In this document: piece after piece, positions 26,327-34,604 of the stretch
Numbering within the stretch: position 1 is the stretch's first letter
How the letters are laid out: every line of letters starts with the position of its first letter
Origin: Acidimicrobiales bacterium
GTDB taxonomy: Bacteria > Actinomycetota > Acidimicrobiia > Acidimicrobiales > SHLQ01
NCBI GenBank assembly: GCA_020629635.1
Contig: JAHDCX010000021.1
Span: 1 to 53,527 of the forward strand
DNA: 53,527 nucleotides
Reading direction: 5' to 3'
Position numbers and translations under genes: made by a program
Notes under the pieces: generated by a model
The model's database searches: none
Seen by the model: only the letters and a program-made list of their open reading frames with translations
Told to the model about the DNA's origin: nothing

Positions 26327-26913
26327 CAGGGGGTGTCCTTGCCGTTGGCGGGTGGGTTTGGGTCGGTGTTCTTGCACAGTGCGTGCAACGTCTGAACGTA
26401 GAGTCGCCGCTCCACGACCTTGATGCGTTCGTGGAGCGTGGCTTCGGTGTCGTCGTCGTGCACGGCGACCGCCTCTTGGGCCAGGATTGGACCCGCATCG
26501 ACGACAGGCGTGGCGACATGCACGGTGCATCCCGTGACCTTCACGCCGTGATCGAGGGCATCGCGCACGGCATGCCAGCCCGGAAAGCTCGGGAGCAGGG
26601 AGGGGTGCGTGTTGACGATCCGTCCGGGCAGGGCATTGAACACGGCGTCCGTCAACACTGTGCCGAAACCCGCCATGGCGACGAGCTCGATCCGATGCTC
26701 GTGGAGCACCTCGACGACGGCTTCGCTGTAGGCGACGCGATCGAACGACGAGCTCCAGTCCGAACGCGACAGCACCTCGGTGTGAATGTCGGGCCCCGCC
26801 AGCTCCGCTGCGCGGCACGGTCGATCGACGAGCACGAGCTCGACCGGGAGGTCTGTTGCGAGGATGGCGTCGAGCAGGGTCCCGGATCCGCTGGCGAAGA
26901 CGGCGAGTCGCAT
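26326..26913 (-). CDS. purN: Phosphoribosylglycinamide formyltransferase
   Basis: 195 residues. ASGSGTLLDAIL is the phosphate-binding loop, MAGFGTVL and NTHPSLLPSFPG give the catalytic Asn and His, and CTVHVATPVVDAGPIL gives the catalytic Asp. It transfers a formyl group from 10-formyl-THF to GAR in purine synthesis. The C-terminal end (NTDPNPPANGKDTP) is a short variable tail. It lies 10 bp downstream of a membrane-protein gene and is coupled to purH. Confidence 0.95.
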   Translation of the reverse strand: MRLAVFASGSGTLLDAILATDLPVELVLVDRPCRAAELAGPDIHTEVLSRSDWSSSFDRVAYSEAVVEVLHEHRIELVAMAGFGTVLTDAVFNALPGRIVNTHPSLLPSFPGWHAVRDALDHGVKVTGCTVHVATPVVDAGPILAQEAVAVHDDDTEATLHERIKVVERRLYVQTLHALCKNTDPNPPANGKDTP

Positions 26914-26923
26914 TCGGTCGAAC

Positions 26924-28354
26924 CTAGGCCCGAGTGGTCCGACGATGCATCACCGCGCCGCGCACGGCGATCGACGCGGCGACGAGCATCATCGTGAACG
27001 GGCCGAGTAGGTATCTCGCATTGTCGATGTAGGCCGTTCCGAGCGCGAAGGAGACGGACCCGATCACCCCGAGCGCCCCGAGACTCATCGGTCGATGCGC
27101 TCCGGGAAACGCGAGCGAGACGGCAACAACGAGGAGCGCAATCACGGCGAAGGTCGACTTGAGCGGGCGGTAGTCGTGGTAGAGGTCGCCGAGCCAGCCG
27201 AACGCGGCGCTGGTGCCGAGCAGCCGATTCGGGCGACCATCGTTGACTTCCTCCAGCACCGCGTCGGTGCCGCGGCCGCGTCCGATCATGTTCGGGAAGA
27301 CGCGCTGGCTCGGGTCGTCGGGTGTGGCCGACAAGGCCCGGTCGACCATGCCGCGCACGTCGTCGGTCCGCCCGGCGCGAAGCGACCCGAAGAATGCATC
27401 GACGAACTGTTCGAATCGGGTCGTCCCGGCGGCGGCGAACATGTCGTCGGTTCGGGTCCGCAGCACCTCGCTTCGGGTGAGGTAGTCGGGTTCTTCGGCT
27501 TCGAGCGCTTTGAGGAACGTCCCGTAGCTCCCGCCATCGAACCATTCGTCGAGTGATGGATCGGTGCGATTGTCGAGGTCAGCGATGAAGATCGCGACCC
27601 AGGCCCCGTACCATTCGGCGCGTGCCCGTTCGGATACCGGCTCATAGACGCCGAGCTCGTCGTGGTTCTCGATGGCCTGCGCTCCGGCAAGGATCGCCGA
27701 AAGCGCGAACGGGACGGCGAGCGCGGTGACCGCCATGCGACGTGAGATGGCCTGTTCGCGCCACAGCGTCCACGCCACGGCGGCGGTGAGGCAGAGCAGC
27801 GAGGCGTACTGAAGCTTGATGGTGGACAGGGCGAAGGCCGTGAGCCCCGACGCGAACACCGCGAGCTTCGGATACCGCCGGGTCAGCGGTCGTTCCGTGA
27901 TGACGATGGCCGCCAGACCCGCGGCCACAAGCGTGCCCGGCACGAGCACACCCTCGGGAAGGATCAGGTCGGTGTGGGCGACGAGCGTCGGCGTCGTGAT
28001 GATGATCAACGCCGGAATCGACCACCACCGCAGCGCCCACCACACGAGCCCGACGCCGAGCAGGAGGATCATGCGTTGGGCGAGCGCCACGCCGAACAAG
28101 CGGTCCCACCCGGTGACGTCACCGATCGCATCGTTGAGGACCACCCACAACGGCATGGCGACCTGCCGATATCCCTGGAGCACGAGACCGCCACGAAAGG
28201 GGTCCTCGGCTGCCCGACGCAGGTAGCCGAGTGAGTCGTTGGCGACGACACCACCGATGTCGGCGCTGAGCGCCCGGGCGAAAAGGAGCGCCGGGACGAC
28301 GATCAGCGCGGCACGTACGGGTGCGCTTGCCTCGCGGAAACGGGTCGCCTGCAC
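26924..28354 (-). CDS. Polytopic membrane protein, paralogue 1 (candidate GT-C-like)
   Basis: 476 residues with about nine or ten membrane helices and a soluble loop of about 120 residues (roughly 245-365). Key stretches are SADIGGVVANDSLGYLRRAA after the first helix, VLQGYRQVAMPLW, WWALRWWSIPALIIITTPT, STIKLQYASLLCLTAA, SERARAEWYGAW and YIDNARYLLGP. The same stretches recur in the protein at 30990, so the two are paralogues. An acidic Asp pair in the first external loop and the operon context suggest a glycosyltransferase-like or lipid-sugar handling role. I do not recognise a named family. It follows the amidase by 9 bp. Confidence 0.65.
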   Translation of the reverse strand: MQATRFREASAPVRAALIVVPALLFARALSADIGGVVANDSLGYLRRAAEDPFRGGLVLQGYRQVAMPLWVVLNDAIGDVTGWDRLFGVALAQRMILLLGVGLVWWALRWWSIPALIIITTPTLVAHTDLILPEGVLVPGTLVAAGLAAIVITERPLTRRYPKLAVFASGLTAFALSTIKLQYASLLCLTAAVAWTLWREQAISRRMAVTALAVPFALSAILAGAQAIENHDELGVYEPVSERARAEWYGAWVAIFIADLDNRTDPSLDEWFDGGSYGTFLKALEAEEPDYLTRSEVLRTRTDDMFAAAGTTRFEQFVDAFFGSLRAGRTDDVRGMVDRALSATPDDPSQRVFPNMIGRGRGTDAVLEEVNDGRPNRLLGTSAAFGWLGDLYHDYRPLKSTFAVIALLVVAVSLAFPGAHRPMSLGALGVIGSVSFALGTAYIDNARYLLGPFTMMLVAASIAVRGAVMHRRTTRA

Positions 28355-28363
28355 GCCGGGACT

Positions 28364-29467
28364 CTACTCGCCGACTCCGAGGGTCACGTTCGGCGGGTCG
28401 GCGGTGTCGAGACCGAGGTCGGGATCGGCGCAGCCAGCGAGTCCACCGCCGCCACCGGACGACCGGAGGCCAAAGCTCGGCTCGACAAACCCCGAACCGG
28501 GATCGTCAGTCGTGTACCACCGGACGACCGCGTCGGTGATCGCCTGGGCCTCTGCGACCCGGAAGCGGCGCGTCGCCAGGAGCTCGATCTCGGCCGGGTT
28601 CCCCATGAAGGCCATCTCGGCCAGCACGGCGGGCATCGAGGGCAGCCGGACCATGCCGTAGAAGTCTTCGCCGGTTGCGGCGTTCGGACGACGGGTTGCG
28701 CCAGCGTCAACGCCAGCAAACCACTCCTCGACCTCGAACGCACCGAGGTGCTCGATCGCCTCCTCGTGCAAAAGCCCCGCGAATCGCTTCGACTCCGGGG
28801 CATCGATTTGGTGATAGATCTCGGTACCCGGTTCATCCTGGACGGGGATGTTGGTCTCGGTTCCCTGATGGTGGATCGAGACGAGCAACGGTGCGTCGAG
28901 CGCCTCTGCGACCTCGACCCGTGTCGCGAGCGGCACACGATGATCGCCATAGCGGGTGAGGACAGCGACGAAGCCGAGACCTTCGAGCTGGCGTTGCGCG
29001 ATCTGGGCGACCGAGTAGTTGAGTTCGGCCTCGCTGAGACCGTCGGCGGTCACTGCGCCCGGTTCGAGCCCACCGTGACCCGGATCCAACACGACGTGCA
29101 CCCCCGCGAGGGATCGGACCGCCTGAGCCGGGTTCGTGACGACCCGCTCGTTCTGGCAGGGGGTCACGACGAGTGGTCGGTCACCGCCTCGTCGGATGGG
29201 GAGGACGACGCCCGTCTCGGTGACGAGCGCACCCACGGGAGTCTCAGGAATCGGCGGCGCGAGCGTCGTCGTCGTGGTCGTTGTGGTTGTCGGAACAACC
29301 GTGGTCGCCGTCGGTGCCTCCTCCACTTCTCGGACGACTCTCGCGGGGCTCGAGGTCGTGGGCGCCGGCTCGGAGGCGTCCGTGGAGTCGGCGCCGGACC
29401 CACACCCCAGGAGCAGGCAGGCGAGGAGAACGCCCCCGCCCCCGAGACGACGACCAGAACGGGTCAC
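28364..29467 (-). CDS. Lipoprotein N-acetylmuramoyl-L-alanine amidase (Amidase_3)
   Basis: 367 residues. A lipobox-like LACLLLGCGSG near residue 22 indicates an outer-face lipoprotein, and a Thr/Pro linker with a run of Thr follows. The catalytic domain starts HVVLDPGHGG (zinc His), continues with SEAELNYSVA (zinc Glu), SIHHQG (zinc His) and ends AEMAFMGNPAE (catalytic Glu), in the right order for Amidase_3. It cleaves the amide between MurNAc and L-Ala of peptidoglycan. The GTG at 29467 overlaps the GT2 stop (GTGA). Co-expression with glycan genes suggests wall remodelling as the polymer is attached. Confidence 0.9.
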   Translation of the reverse strand: MTRSGRRLGGGGVLLACLLLGCGSGADSTDASEPAPTTSSPARVVREVEEAPTATTVVPTTTTTTTTTLAPPIPETPVGALVTETGVVLPIRRGGDRPLVVTPCQNERVVTNPAQAVRSLAGVHVVLDPGHGGLEPGAVTADGLSEAELNYSVAQIAQRQLEGLGFVAVLTRYGDHRVPLATRVEVAEALDAPLLVSIHHQGTETNIPVQDEPGTEIYHQIDAPESKRFAGLLHEEAIEHLGAFEVEEWFAGVDAGATRRPNAATGEDFYGMVRLPSMPAVLAEMAFMGNPAEIELLATRRFRVAEAQAITDAVVRWYTTDDPGSGFVEPSFGLRSSGGGGGLAGCADPDLGLDTADPPNVTLGVGE

Positions 29468-30990
29468 GATGTCGGCGCGTCGCTCCCGGCGAGGATCAAC
29501 GGCGGCTGCTCGGTCTCTGTCGTCGAGCCTGCGTGGCTGTGGGACAGTCGAAGCATCTTGTCGAGATCGGCGGGCGCCCGCAGGTCGAGGAAGAACTGGA
29601 AGCTGAAGAGCCGCGGCATCGCCCGAATGGCGAGCGCGTTCAGCTTCAGCAGCGCGTTGGCCTTCGCCCCCTCGCCGAGCGCAAGCGGGAACGGCGCCGG
29701 AATCCCCTCGATCGAGGAGACCTCGAACCCGGCCTGACGGAACAACCGTCGGATGGTGCGACGGGTGAAGAGGCGGGTGTGGGTCATGTCGAGGATGCCA
29801 CGCGGACCGTAGTTGAACTGCCCGGCCAGCAGACCCAGTCGCGTGATGAGGAAGGCGATGTTGCCGGTGGACACGTGGAGTCGTAGAACGTTGCGATCGC
29901 GGCAGAACTGGGCGATCTCCTCGACGAAGTCCTCGGGCGACTTGAGGTGCTCGATGACGTCGAGCATCACGATGACGTCGATGTCTTCATCGATCTTTGG
30001 CAGGCCGTGGTCGAGGTTCCACAGGATGAAGTCGTCGAAGGCGTCCTCGTCCTGGGGTTGTTCGAGATCGACGCCAATGACCCGACAGCCTCTTGAGCGA
30101 AGCTCGCGGGCCAGATGGCCATCGGAGCTCCCGAGATCCAGGACGGTGGAGCGCGGCGGGATCTTCTGGATGGCCACGTACGTCGGGCTGAGGTAGTCGA
30201 CCTTCGACTCGTAGATGCCCTCACGACCCTCCACGTCGTACTTGCGCTCGTAGAAGAGGCCCATGTCGTGCAGCTTCGAGCGCATGCTCTGCGAAACGAC
30301 CTTGCGGGCGTATTCGACTCCATTCACCCGACAGATCTCGTCGCCGTAATGCGTCGGAATCGCGATCTCGCCGATCGTCCACCCGGCGCGGCTCAGCTGG
30401 ATGAAGATTTCGGTGTCGAAGTGGAAGTCGTTGGAGTTGAGCGAGAACGGAATCGAGCGCAGTGCCTCGGTCGAGTAGGCCCGAAAGCCGCTGTGGAACT
30501 CGGTGAGCTCGGTCCCGAGCACGCCGTTCTGGAATGTGGTGAGGATCTGATTGCCGACGAACTTGTAGGTGGGCATGCCGCCTTCGAGCGCTGCCCCCTC
30601 GGTGGCGAAGCGCGAGCCGAATGCGGCCCCGTTCTCGAGTGCGCACCGGGCGATCGTGCGGATCTCCTCCGGGGGGTACTGGCCGTCGCCGTGGACCATC
30701 ACGACCACGTCGAAGCCGCCCTTGACCGCGTACTGGTAACCGAGCTTCTGGTTGCCGCCGTAGCCCTGATTCCGCGGGTTGGTCAGCACTCGGTAGGCGT
30801 ACGGGAGATCGCTGTTCTCGAGTGCCCGCACGGCCACCTCGGATGTCTGGTCCTTGGAGGCGTCGTCGAACACGGCGATCTCGACGTCGAACTCGTCGCC
30901 GAGGTCACGGGGGATCCGGTCGAGCACCCACTCGATGTGCTTCTCGGCCATGTAGGCGATCACGAATACGAGGAGTCGTTTGCGTTCCAT
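29464..30990 (-). CDS. Bifunctional GT2 glycosyltransferase / class I methyltransferase
   Basis: 508 residues. Residues 1-230 are a DPM-like GT2 without membrane helices: VFVIAYMAEKHI, AVFDDASKDQT, NQGYGGNQKLGYQYA and VVMVHGDGQYPPEEI. Residues 265-450 are a methyltransferase: TVLDLGSSDGHLARELRSRG, RVIGVDLEQ and VIVMLDVIEHLKSPEDF. This domain order is known from other bacterial loci, usually without biochemical proof. The ATG at 30990 shares one base with the stop upstream (TGATG). It would add and methylate a sugar, or methylate the glycosylated product. Confidence 0.85.
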   Translation of the reverse strand: MERKRLLVFVIAYMAEKHIEWVLDRIPRDLGDEFDVEIAVFDDASKDQTSEVAVRALENSDLPYAYRVLTNPRNQGYGGNQKLGYQYAVKGGFDVVVMVHGDGQYPPEEIRTIARCALENGAAFGSRFATEGAALEGGMPTYKFVGNQILTTFQNGVLGTELTEFHSGFRAYSTEALRSIPFSLNSNDFHFDTEIFIQLSRAGWTIGEIAIPTHYGDEICRVNGVEYARKVVSQSMRSKLHDMGLFYERKYDVEGREGIYESKVDYLSPTYVAIQKIPPRSTVLDLGSSDGHLARELRSRGCRVIGVDLEQPQDEDAFDDFILWNLDHGLPKIDEDIDVIVMLDVIEHLKSPEDFVEEIAQFCRDRNVLRLHVSTGNIAFLITRLGLLAGQFNYGPRGILDMTHTRLFTRRTIRRLFRQAGFEVSSIEGIPAPFPLALGEGAKANALLKLNALAIRAMPRLFSFQFFLDLRAPADLDKMLRLSHSHAGSTTETEQPPLILAGSDAPTS

Positions 30991-32420
30991 CAGCTGACCT
31001 TTCGGGGTCGGGTGAGCAACATGCTCCGGGTCGCCACCGACGCAGCGACCACTATGACGCTAAGCGGTCCGAGCAGGTATCGGGCGTTGTCGATGTAGGC
31101 CGAACCCAAGGCCATCGACACCGAGACGATGACACCGAGTGCGCCGAGCGCCATCGGCCGGTGCGGCCCGCGCACCAGGAGCGACCCGACGAGGATGATG
31201 AGCGACACGGTGGCGAAGGTGGCCTTGAGGGGTCGGTAGTCGCGATAGAGGCTGCCGAAACGGCCGAACAGGACACTCGTCTCCATGAATCCGGCGGGAC
31301 GGCCTTCGTTCACCGTCTGTTCGACGGCGACGACGCCACCCTCGCGGCCCACCCAGTTCAGGGTGAGGCGGCCGGTCTGGTCGCGGTTGTGGGAGTCGAG
31401 CGCCCGGTTGACGATGCCGGCGATGTCATCGGTCCGGCCTGCCTGCAGGCCGCCGAGGAACGATCGGAAACGCTCGCGGGAGACAGAGGTCCCCGCAGCG
31501 TCGAACATGTCGTGCGTTCGGTCACGGACGAGCTCGTGACGCTCGGAATACTCCGGAACCGTCGACTCGATGCCTTTCAGGAAGGTGTAGAGGTTGCCTT
31601 CGTCGTACCACTCGGCCTGCGCGGGATCGGCACGGTTTTCGGTGTCGACGTTGAAGGTCGCCTGCCAGGCCCCGTACCACTCGGCACGGGCCCGCTCCGA
31701 CACCGGTTCGAACACTCCGAGCTCGTCCTGGTTCTCGAAGGACTGGGCGAGTGCAAGTGTCGCCGAGAGCGCAAAGGGGACCGCGAGAACGACAAGTCCG
31801 GTACGCCGGCTGAGGTGGCCCTCGCGCCAGAACGTCCACACCACTGCTGCGGTGAGACACAGCAACGACGTGTACTGAAGCTTGATGGTCGAGAGCAGAA
31901 AGGCGAGGGCGCCCGATGCTGCGGCGAAGAGCAGGGGATGTGCTCGGGTGAGGGGGCGTTCGGTCATGACCGAGGCTGCGAGCCCTGCAGCGACCAGAGA
32001 GCCGGGGATGAGGACCCCCTCGGGCAGGACGAAATCTGCGTGCACGATGTAGGTCGGCGTCGTGAAGATGGCGAGCGCAGGGATTGCCCACCAGCGCAGT
32101 GCCCACCAGACGAGTCCGAGACCGACCAGGAGAATCGTTCGGTGCAGCAGGGCCACGCCGAAGATTCGGTCCCATCCGCCGGCGCTCGCGAGAAGGTCAC
32201 TGGACCAAACCCAGAGCGGGAGGGCGACTTGTCGGTAACCCTGCACGACGAGGCCTTCGCCGAAGGGGTTGTCGGCCGCCCGGCTGAAGTACCCGAGCGA
32301 GTCGTTGGTGACCACTCCCCCGATGTCGGCACTGAGGAACCGTGCGAAGAAAACGGCCGGGACAAACACGGCCAGGAGGGACGCGACCAGCGATCTCGGG
32401 GGATCTTCGGTTGCGGTCAT
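30990..32420 (-). CDS. Polytopic membrane protein, paralogue 2 (candidate GT-C-like)
   Basis: 476 residues, the same length as the protein at 26924. It shares SADIGGVVTNDSLGYFSRAA, VVQGYRQVALPLW, STIKLQYTSLLCLTAA, SERARAEWYGAW, RDYRPLKATFA, HRPMALGALGVI and YIDNARYLLGP. About ten helices are evident. The start at ATG 32420 overlaps the GtrA stop (ATGA); the longer open frame is a shadow of gtrA. Its place between a GtrA-like protein and a GT2 suggests use of a lipid-linked sugar, but this is inference. Confidence 0.68.
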   Translation of the reverse strand: MTATEDPPRSLVASLLAVFVPAVFFARFLSADIGGVVTNDSLGYFSRAADNPFGEGLVVQGYRQVALPLWVWSSDLLASAGGWDRIFGVALLHRTILLVGLGLVWWALRWWAIPALAIFTTPTYIVHADFVLPEGVLIPGSLVAAGLAASVMTERPLTRAHPLLFAAASGALAFLLSTIKLQYTSLLCLTAAVVWTFWREGHLSRRTGLVVLAVPFALSATLALAQSFENQDELGVFEPVSERARAEWYGAWQATFNVDTENRADPAQAEWYDEGNLYTFLKGIESTVPEYSERHELVRDRTHDMFDAAGTSVSRERFRSFLGGLQAGRTDDIAGIVNRALDSHNRDQTGRLTLNWVGREGGVVAVEQTVNEGRPAGFMETSVLFGRFGSLYRDYRPLKATFATVSLIILVGSLLVRGPHRPMALGALGVIVSVSMALGSAYIDNARYLLGPLSVIVVAASVATRSMLLTRPRKVS

Positions 32421-32836
32421 GCGGTGTCGTTGAACACGAGTCGGTCGAGCACGATGAAGCGCAGACCCCACGCAAGCCCGTATCCAGCGATGCTTCCGAT
32501 GTTGGCGGCAAGGATGCTGTCGAGTCGGCTGGTGACCAGCTCGACAGTGATGCTCGACAGGACGAGACCAATGGCGGTCATCACGAAGTACATGACGACG
32601 TGGTTGGTCTCGACCTTTCCATCGGGGCGCCTCCAGACGAATCGAAGGCTCAAGAACAGACCAACGACGGCGACGCAGGCGACGGCGGTTGCGTTGGCCG
32701 CAAGTCCGGACCAGCCCAGCAGGGCGAAGAACACGAAGATGAGCATCTGGCCCAGGCTCGCGGTCACGCAGGTCACGGCGAGAAAGCGCAGCGCCCGGCT
32801 GTGCACGGTGGTTTCGGTGGCCGCCACGGTCTGCAC
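32417..32836 (-). CDS. GtrA-like membrane protein
   Basis: 139 residues from GTG 32836, with four membrane helices (FLAVTCVTASLGQMLIFVFF; NATAVACVAVVGLFLSLRFV; VVMYFVMTAIGLVLSSITV; and one around NIGSIAGYGLAWGLRF). The C-terminal RFIVLDRLVF is typical of GtrA/DPMS-type proteins, proposed to flip polyprenyl-linked sugars. The GTG is preferred over ATG 32890 because a TATACT -10 box lies 6 bases before it, which fits a leaderless message. It opens the 11-gene leftward operon that ends with a GtrB-like enzyme. Confidence 0.78.
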   Translation of the reverse strand: MQTVAATETTVHSRALRFLAVTCVTASLGQMLIFVFFALLGWSGLAANATAVACVAVVGLFLSLRFVWRRPDGKVETNHVVMYFVMTAIGLVLSSITVELVTSRLDSILAANIGSIAGYGLAWGLRFIVLDRLVFNDTA

Positions 32837-32842
32837 GGGAGG

Positions 32843-32848
32843 AGTATA
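32843..32848 (-). promoter_or_regulatory. -10 box of a leaderless promoter for the 11-gene glycan operon
   Basis: TATACT on the minus strand is followed by 6 bases and the GTG at 32836. That spacing places transcription start at the start codon. No clear -35 is seen. Confidence 0.55.
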
Positions 32849-32907
32849 GGGCTGCCCACCGGGCTGACCGGCGCACATCCGCCCGTACACGCCTATCCAA
32901 TAACCCC

Positions 32908-32936
32908 TTTACTTTGATGCCTAATCGTGGTAGGAT
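32908..32936 (+). promoter_or_regulatory. Leaderless promoter of the small membrane protein and M48 protease genes
   Basis: TTTACT (32908-32913), a 17-base spacer and TAGGAT (32931-32936) lie 6 bases before the ATG at 32943. This is the same spacing as in the divergent promoter about 90 bp away. Confidence 0.55.
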
Positions 32937-32942
32937 AGGGGC

Positions 32943-33131
32943 ATGACACTTCTCAAGAAGCCCGGAGTTTCCCTTCTTCTCGCAGGCCTCGCCCTGTTCT
33001 TCGTCGTCCGACCAATCGTCGACGGGATCTGGGTGATCGGCGGCCTCCTCGGCGCGTTCAGCTTCATCGTCGGCCTGCTGGGCATCGTCGGCGGCGGCTA
33101 CATCTTCATGCGTTCGATGGGCAAGACCTGA
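32943..33131 (+). CDS. Small two-helix membrane protein
   Basis: 62 residues with hydrophobic segments at about 8-24 and 30-54 (SLLLAGLALFFVVRPIV, then IGGLLGAFSFIVGLLGIVGG). Both ends carry basic residues. The stop shares one base with the start of the M48 protease (TGATG), so the two are co-translated and the small protein may anchor or regulate the protease. It has a good promoter directly upstream. No family recognised. Confidence 0.75.
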   Translation: MTLLKKPGVSLLLAGLALFFVVRPIVDGIWVIGGLLGAFSFIVGLLGIVGGGYIFMRSMGKT

Positions 33132-34132
33132 TGGCCGGCACCGACCTCGCCCTTCACCCCTCCGGACGATCGATCCTCACCGACATCTCCCCGCGGGCAT
33201 GGGAACACCCGACCGATCGAGCCGCGCTCGCCGCGCTCCAGCAAATCCCGGGGTTCGACACCCTCCTGCGCAAGGTCGTGGGCATGTTCGGAGAGAAGAA
33301 CATCAACACGATCTACACGGCGGCCTCGGTGAAGGTCGGGCCCACGCAGTACCCCGACATTCACGACGCCCTTGTTCGTGCCTGCGAGGTCCTTGACACC
33401 GACGTGCCGCCGCTGTTCATCTCCCAGACCCCAATGGTGAACGCCGGCGCCGTCGGCATGGACCATCCCTTCATCGTGCTGAACTCGAGCCTCATCGAGA
33501 TCGCCACACCCGAAGAGGTCGAAGTGGTCCTCGGGCACGAAGTCGGCCACATCGTCAGCGAGCACGCCCTCTACCGGACACTGCTGTTCTTGTTGCTCAA
33601 CTTCTCGAGCGGCACCATGCCGATCGTCAGCCAGGCGGTGGTGCCCATCACCCTGGCCCTGCTCGAATGGAGCCGGAAGGCCGAAGTCAGCTGCGATCGT
33701 GCCGGATTGCTCGCCGTGCAAGACGTCGACGCAGCCATGTCGATGCACATGGTGTTGGCTGGCGGCATTCGGGGCCGACGCGACGAGATGGACCTCGGGG
33801 CCTTCGTCGAACAGTCCGACGAATACCGCGACGCTGGGGGCCTGTCGGCGTACTACCGAATGATGGCGACACTCGGCCGTTCGCATCCGTTCCCGGTGAT
33901 CCGGGTAGCCGAGCTCCGCAACTGGATCGACTCAGGCGAGTACGACCAGATCCTCGCGGGTGACTACCGACGACGAAGCGATCCGGTAACGACACGCGAC
34001 GACGTGACCGCGGGCGCCAAGCACTTCAGCGAGCGGGCGGAGAAGGTGTTCACCGACACCGACCGCTACGTGAACGATGCGCTCACCAACTTCATGACGT
34101 CGGCACGGCGGATCTTCGACGACGCGGTGTGA
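33131..34132 (+). CDS. M48-family zinc metalloprotease
   Basis: 333 residues. HEVGH at residues 136-140 supplies two zinc His and the catalytic Glu, and Glu185 in KAEVSCDRAG is the third zinc ligand. A hydrophobic stretch between them (TLLFLLLNFSSGTMP and on) may sit in the membrane. LGRSHPFPVIRVAEL is the conserved later motif of M48 members. It resembles Ste24/HtpX-like proteases but lacks their set of N-terminal helices. The coupled 62-residue membrane protein may supply them. Likely a membrane-associated quality-control protease. Confidence 0.88.
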   Translation: MAGTDLALHPSGRSILTDISPRAWEHPTDRAALAALQQIPGFDTLLRKVVGMFGEKNINTIYTAASVKVGPTQYPDIHDALVRACEVLDTDVPPLFISQTPMVNAGAVGMDHPFIVLNSSLIEIATPEEVEVVLGHEVGHIVSEHALYRTLLFLLLNFSSGTMPIVSQAVVPITLALLEWSRKAEVSCDRAGLLAVQDVDAAMSMHMVLAGGIRGRRDEMDLGAFVEQSDEYRDAGGLSAYYRMMATLGRSHPFPVIRVAELRNWIDSGEYDQILAGDYRRRSDPVTTRDDVTAGAKHFSERAEKVFTDTDRYVNDALTNFMTSARRIFDDAV

Positions 34133-34217
34133 CAACCGGCGCCGTGCAAACGGAATCGCGGTCGGCTGGTCCGGGTTCCCTCTTCCACAAGGCTGGACAC
34201 CCGGAAGGACCCACGAC

Positions 34218-34604
34218 ATGAGCACCATCGACATCACCGCGGAGCAGTTCGAAGAGACCATCCTCGGAAACGACATCGTCCTGGTCGATTTCTGGGCGAG
34301 CTGGTGCGGGCCGTGTCGGTCGTTTGCCCCGGTCTACGAAGCGGCCTCGGAGACGCACGCCGACATCACCTTTGCCAAGGTCGACACCGAAGCCGAACAG
34401 GCGCTCTCTGGAGGCCTCGGCATTCAGTCGATCCCCACGATCATGGCCTTTCGTGACGGCGTCCAGATCTTCTCCCAGCCCGGCGCGCTCCCCGAAGCCG
34501 CGCTCGAGAGCCTGATCTCCCAGATTCGCGACCTCGACATGGACGAAGTCCATCGCCAGATCGCGGAGCACGACGCCTCACACGAGCACGCGGCGACCAG
34601 CTGA
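34218..34604 (+). CDS. Thioredoxin
   Basis: 128 residues. WASWCGPC gives the redox pair Cys30 and Cys33, and SIPTIMAFRDG gives the cis-Pro. A C-terminal extension of about 20 residues (EVHRQIAEHDASHEH) is longer than in standard thioredoxin and His-rich. A ribosome site (GGAAGGA) lies about 9 bases before the ATG. The end overlaps the convergent AraC-type gene by 27 bp. Confidence 0.93.
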   Translation: MSTIDITAEQFEETILGNDIVLVDFWASWCGPCRSFAPVYEAASETHADITFAKVDTEAEQALSGGLGIQSIPTIMAFRDGVQIFSQPGALPEAALESLISQIRDLDMDEVHRQIAEHDASHEHAATS

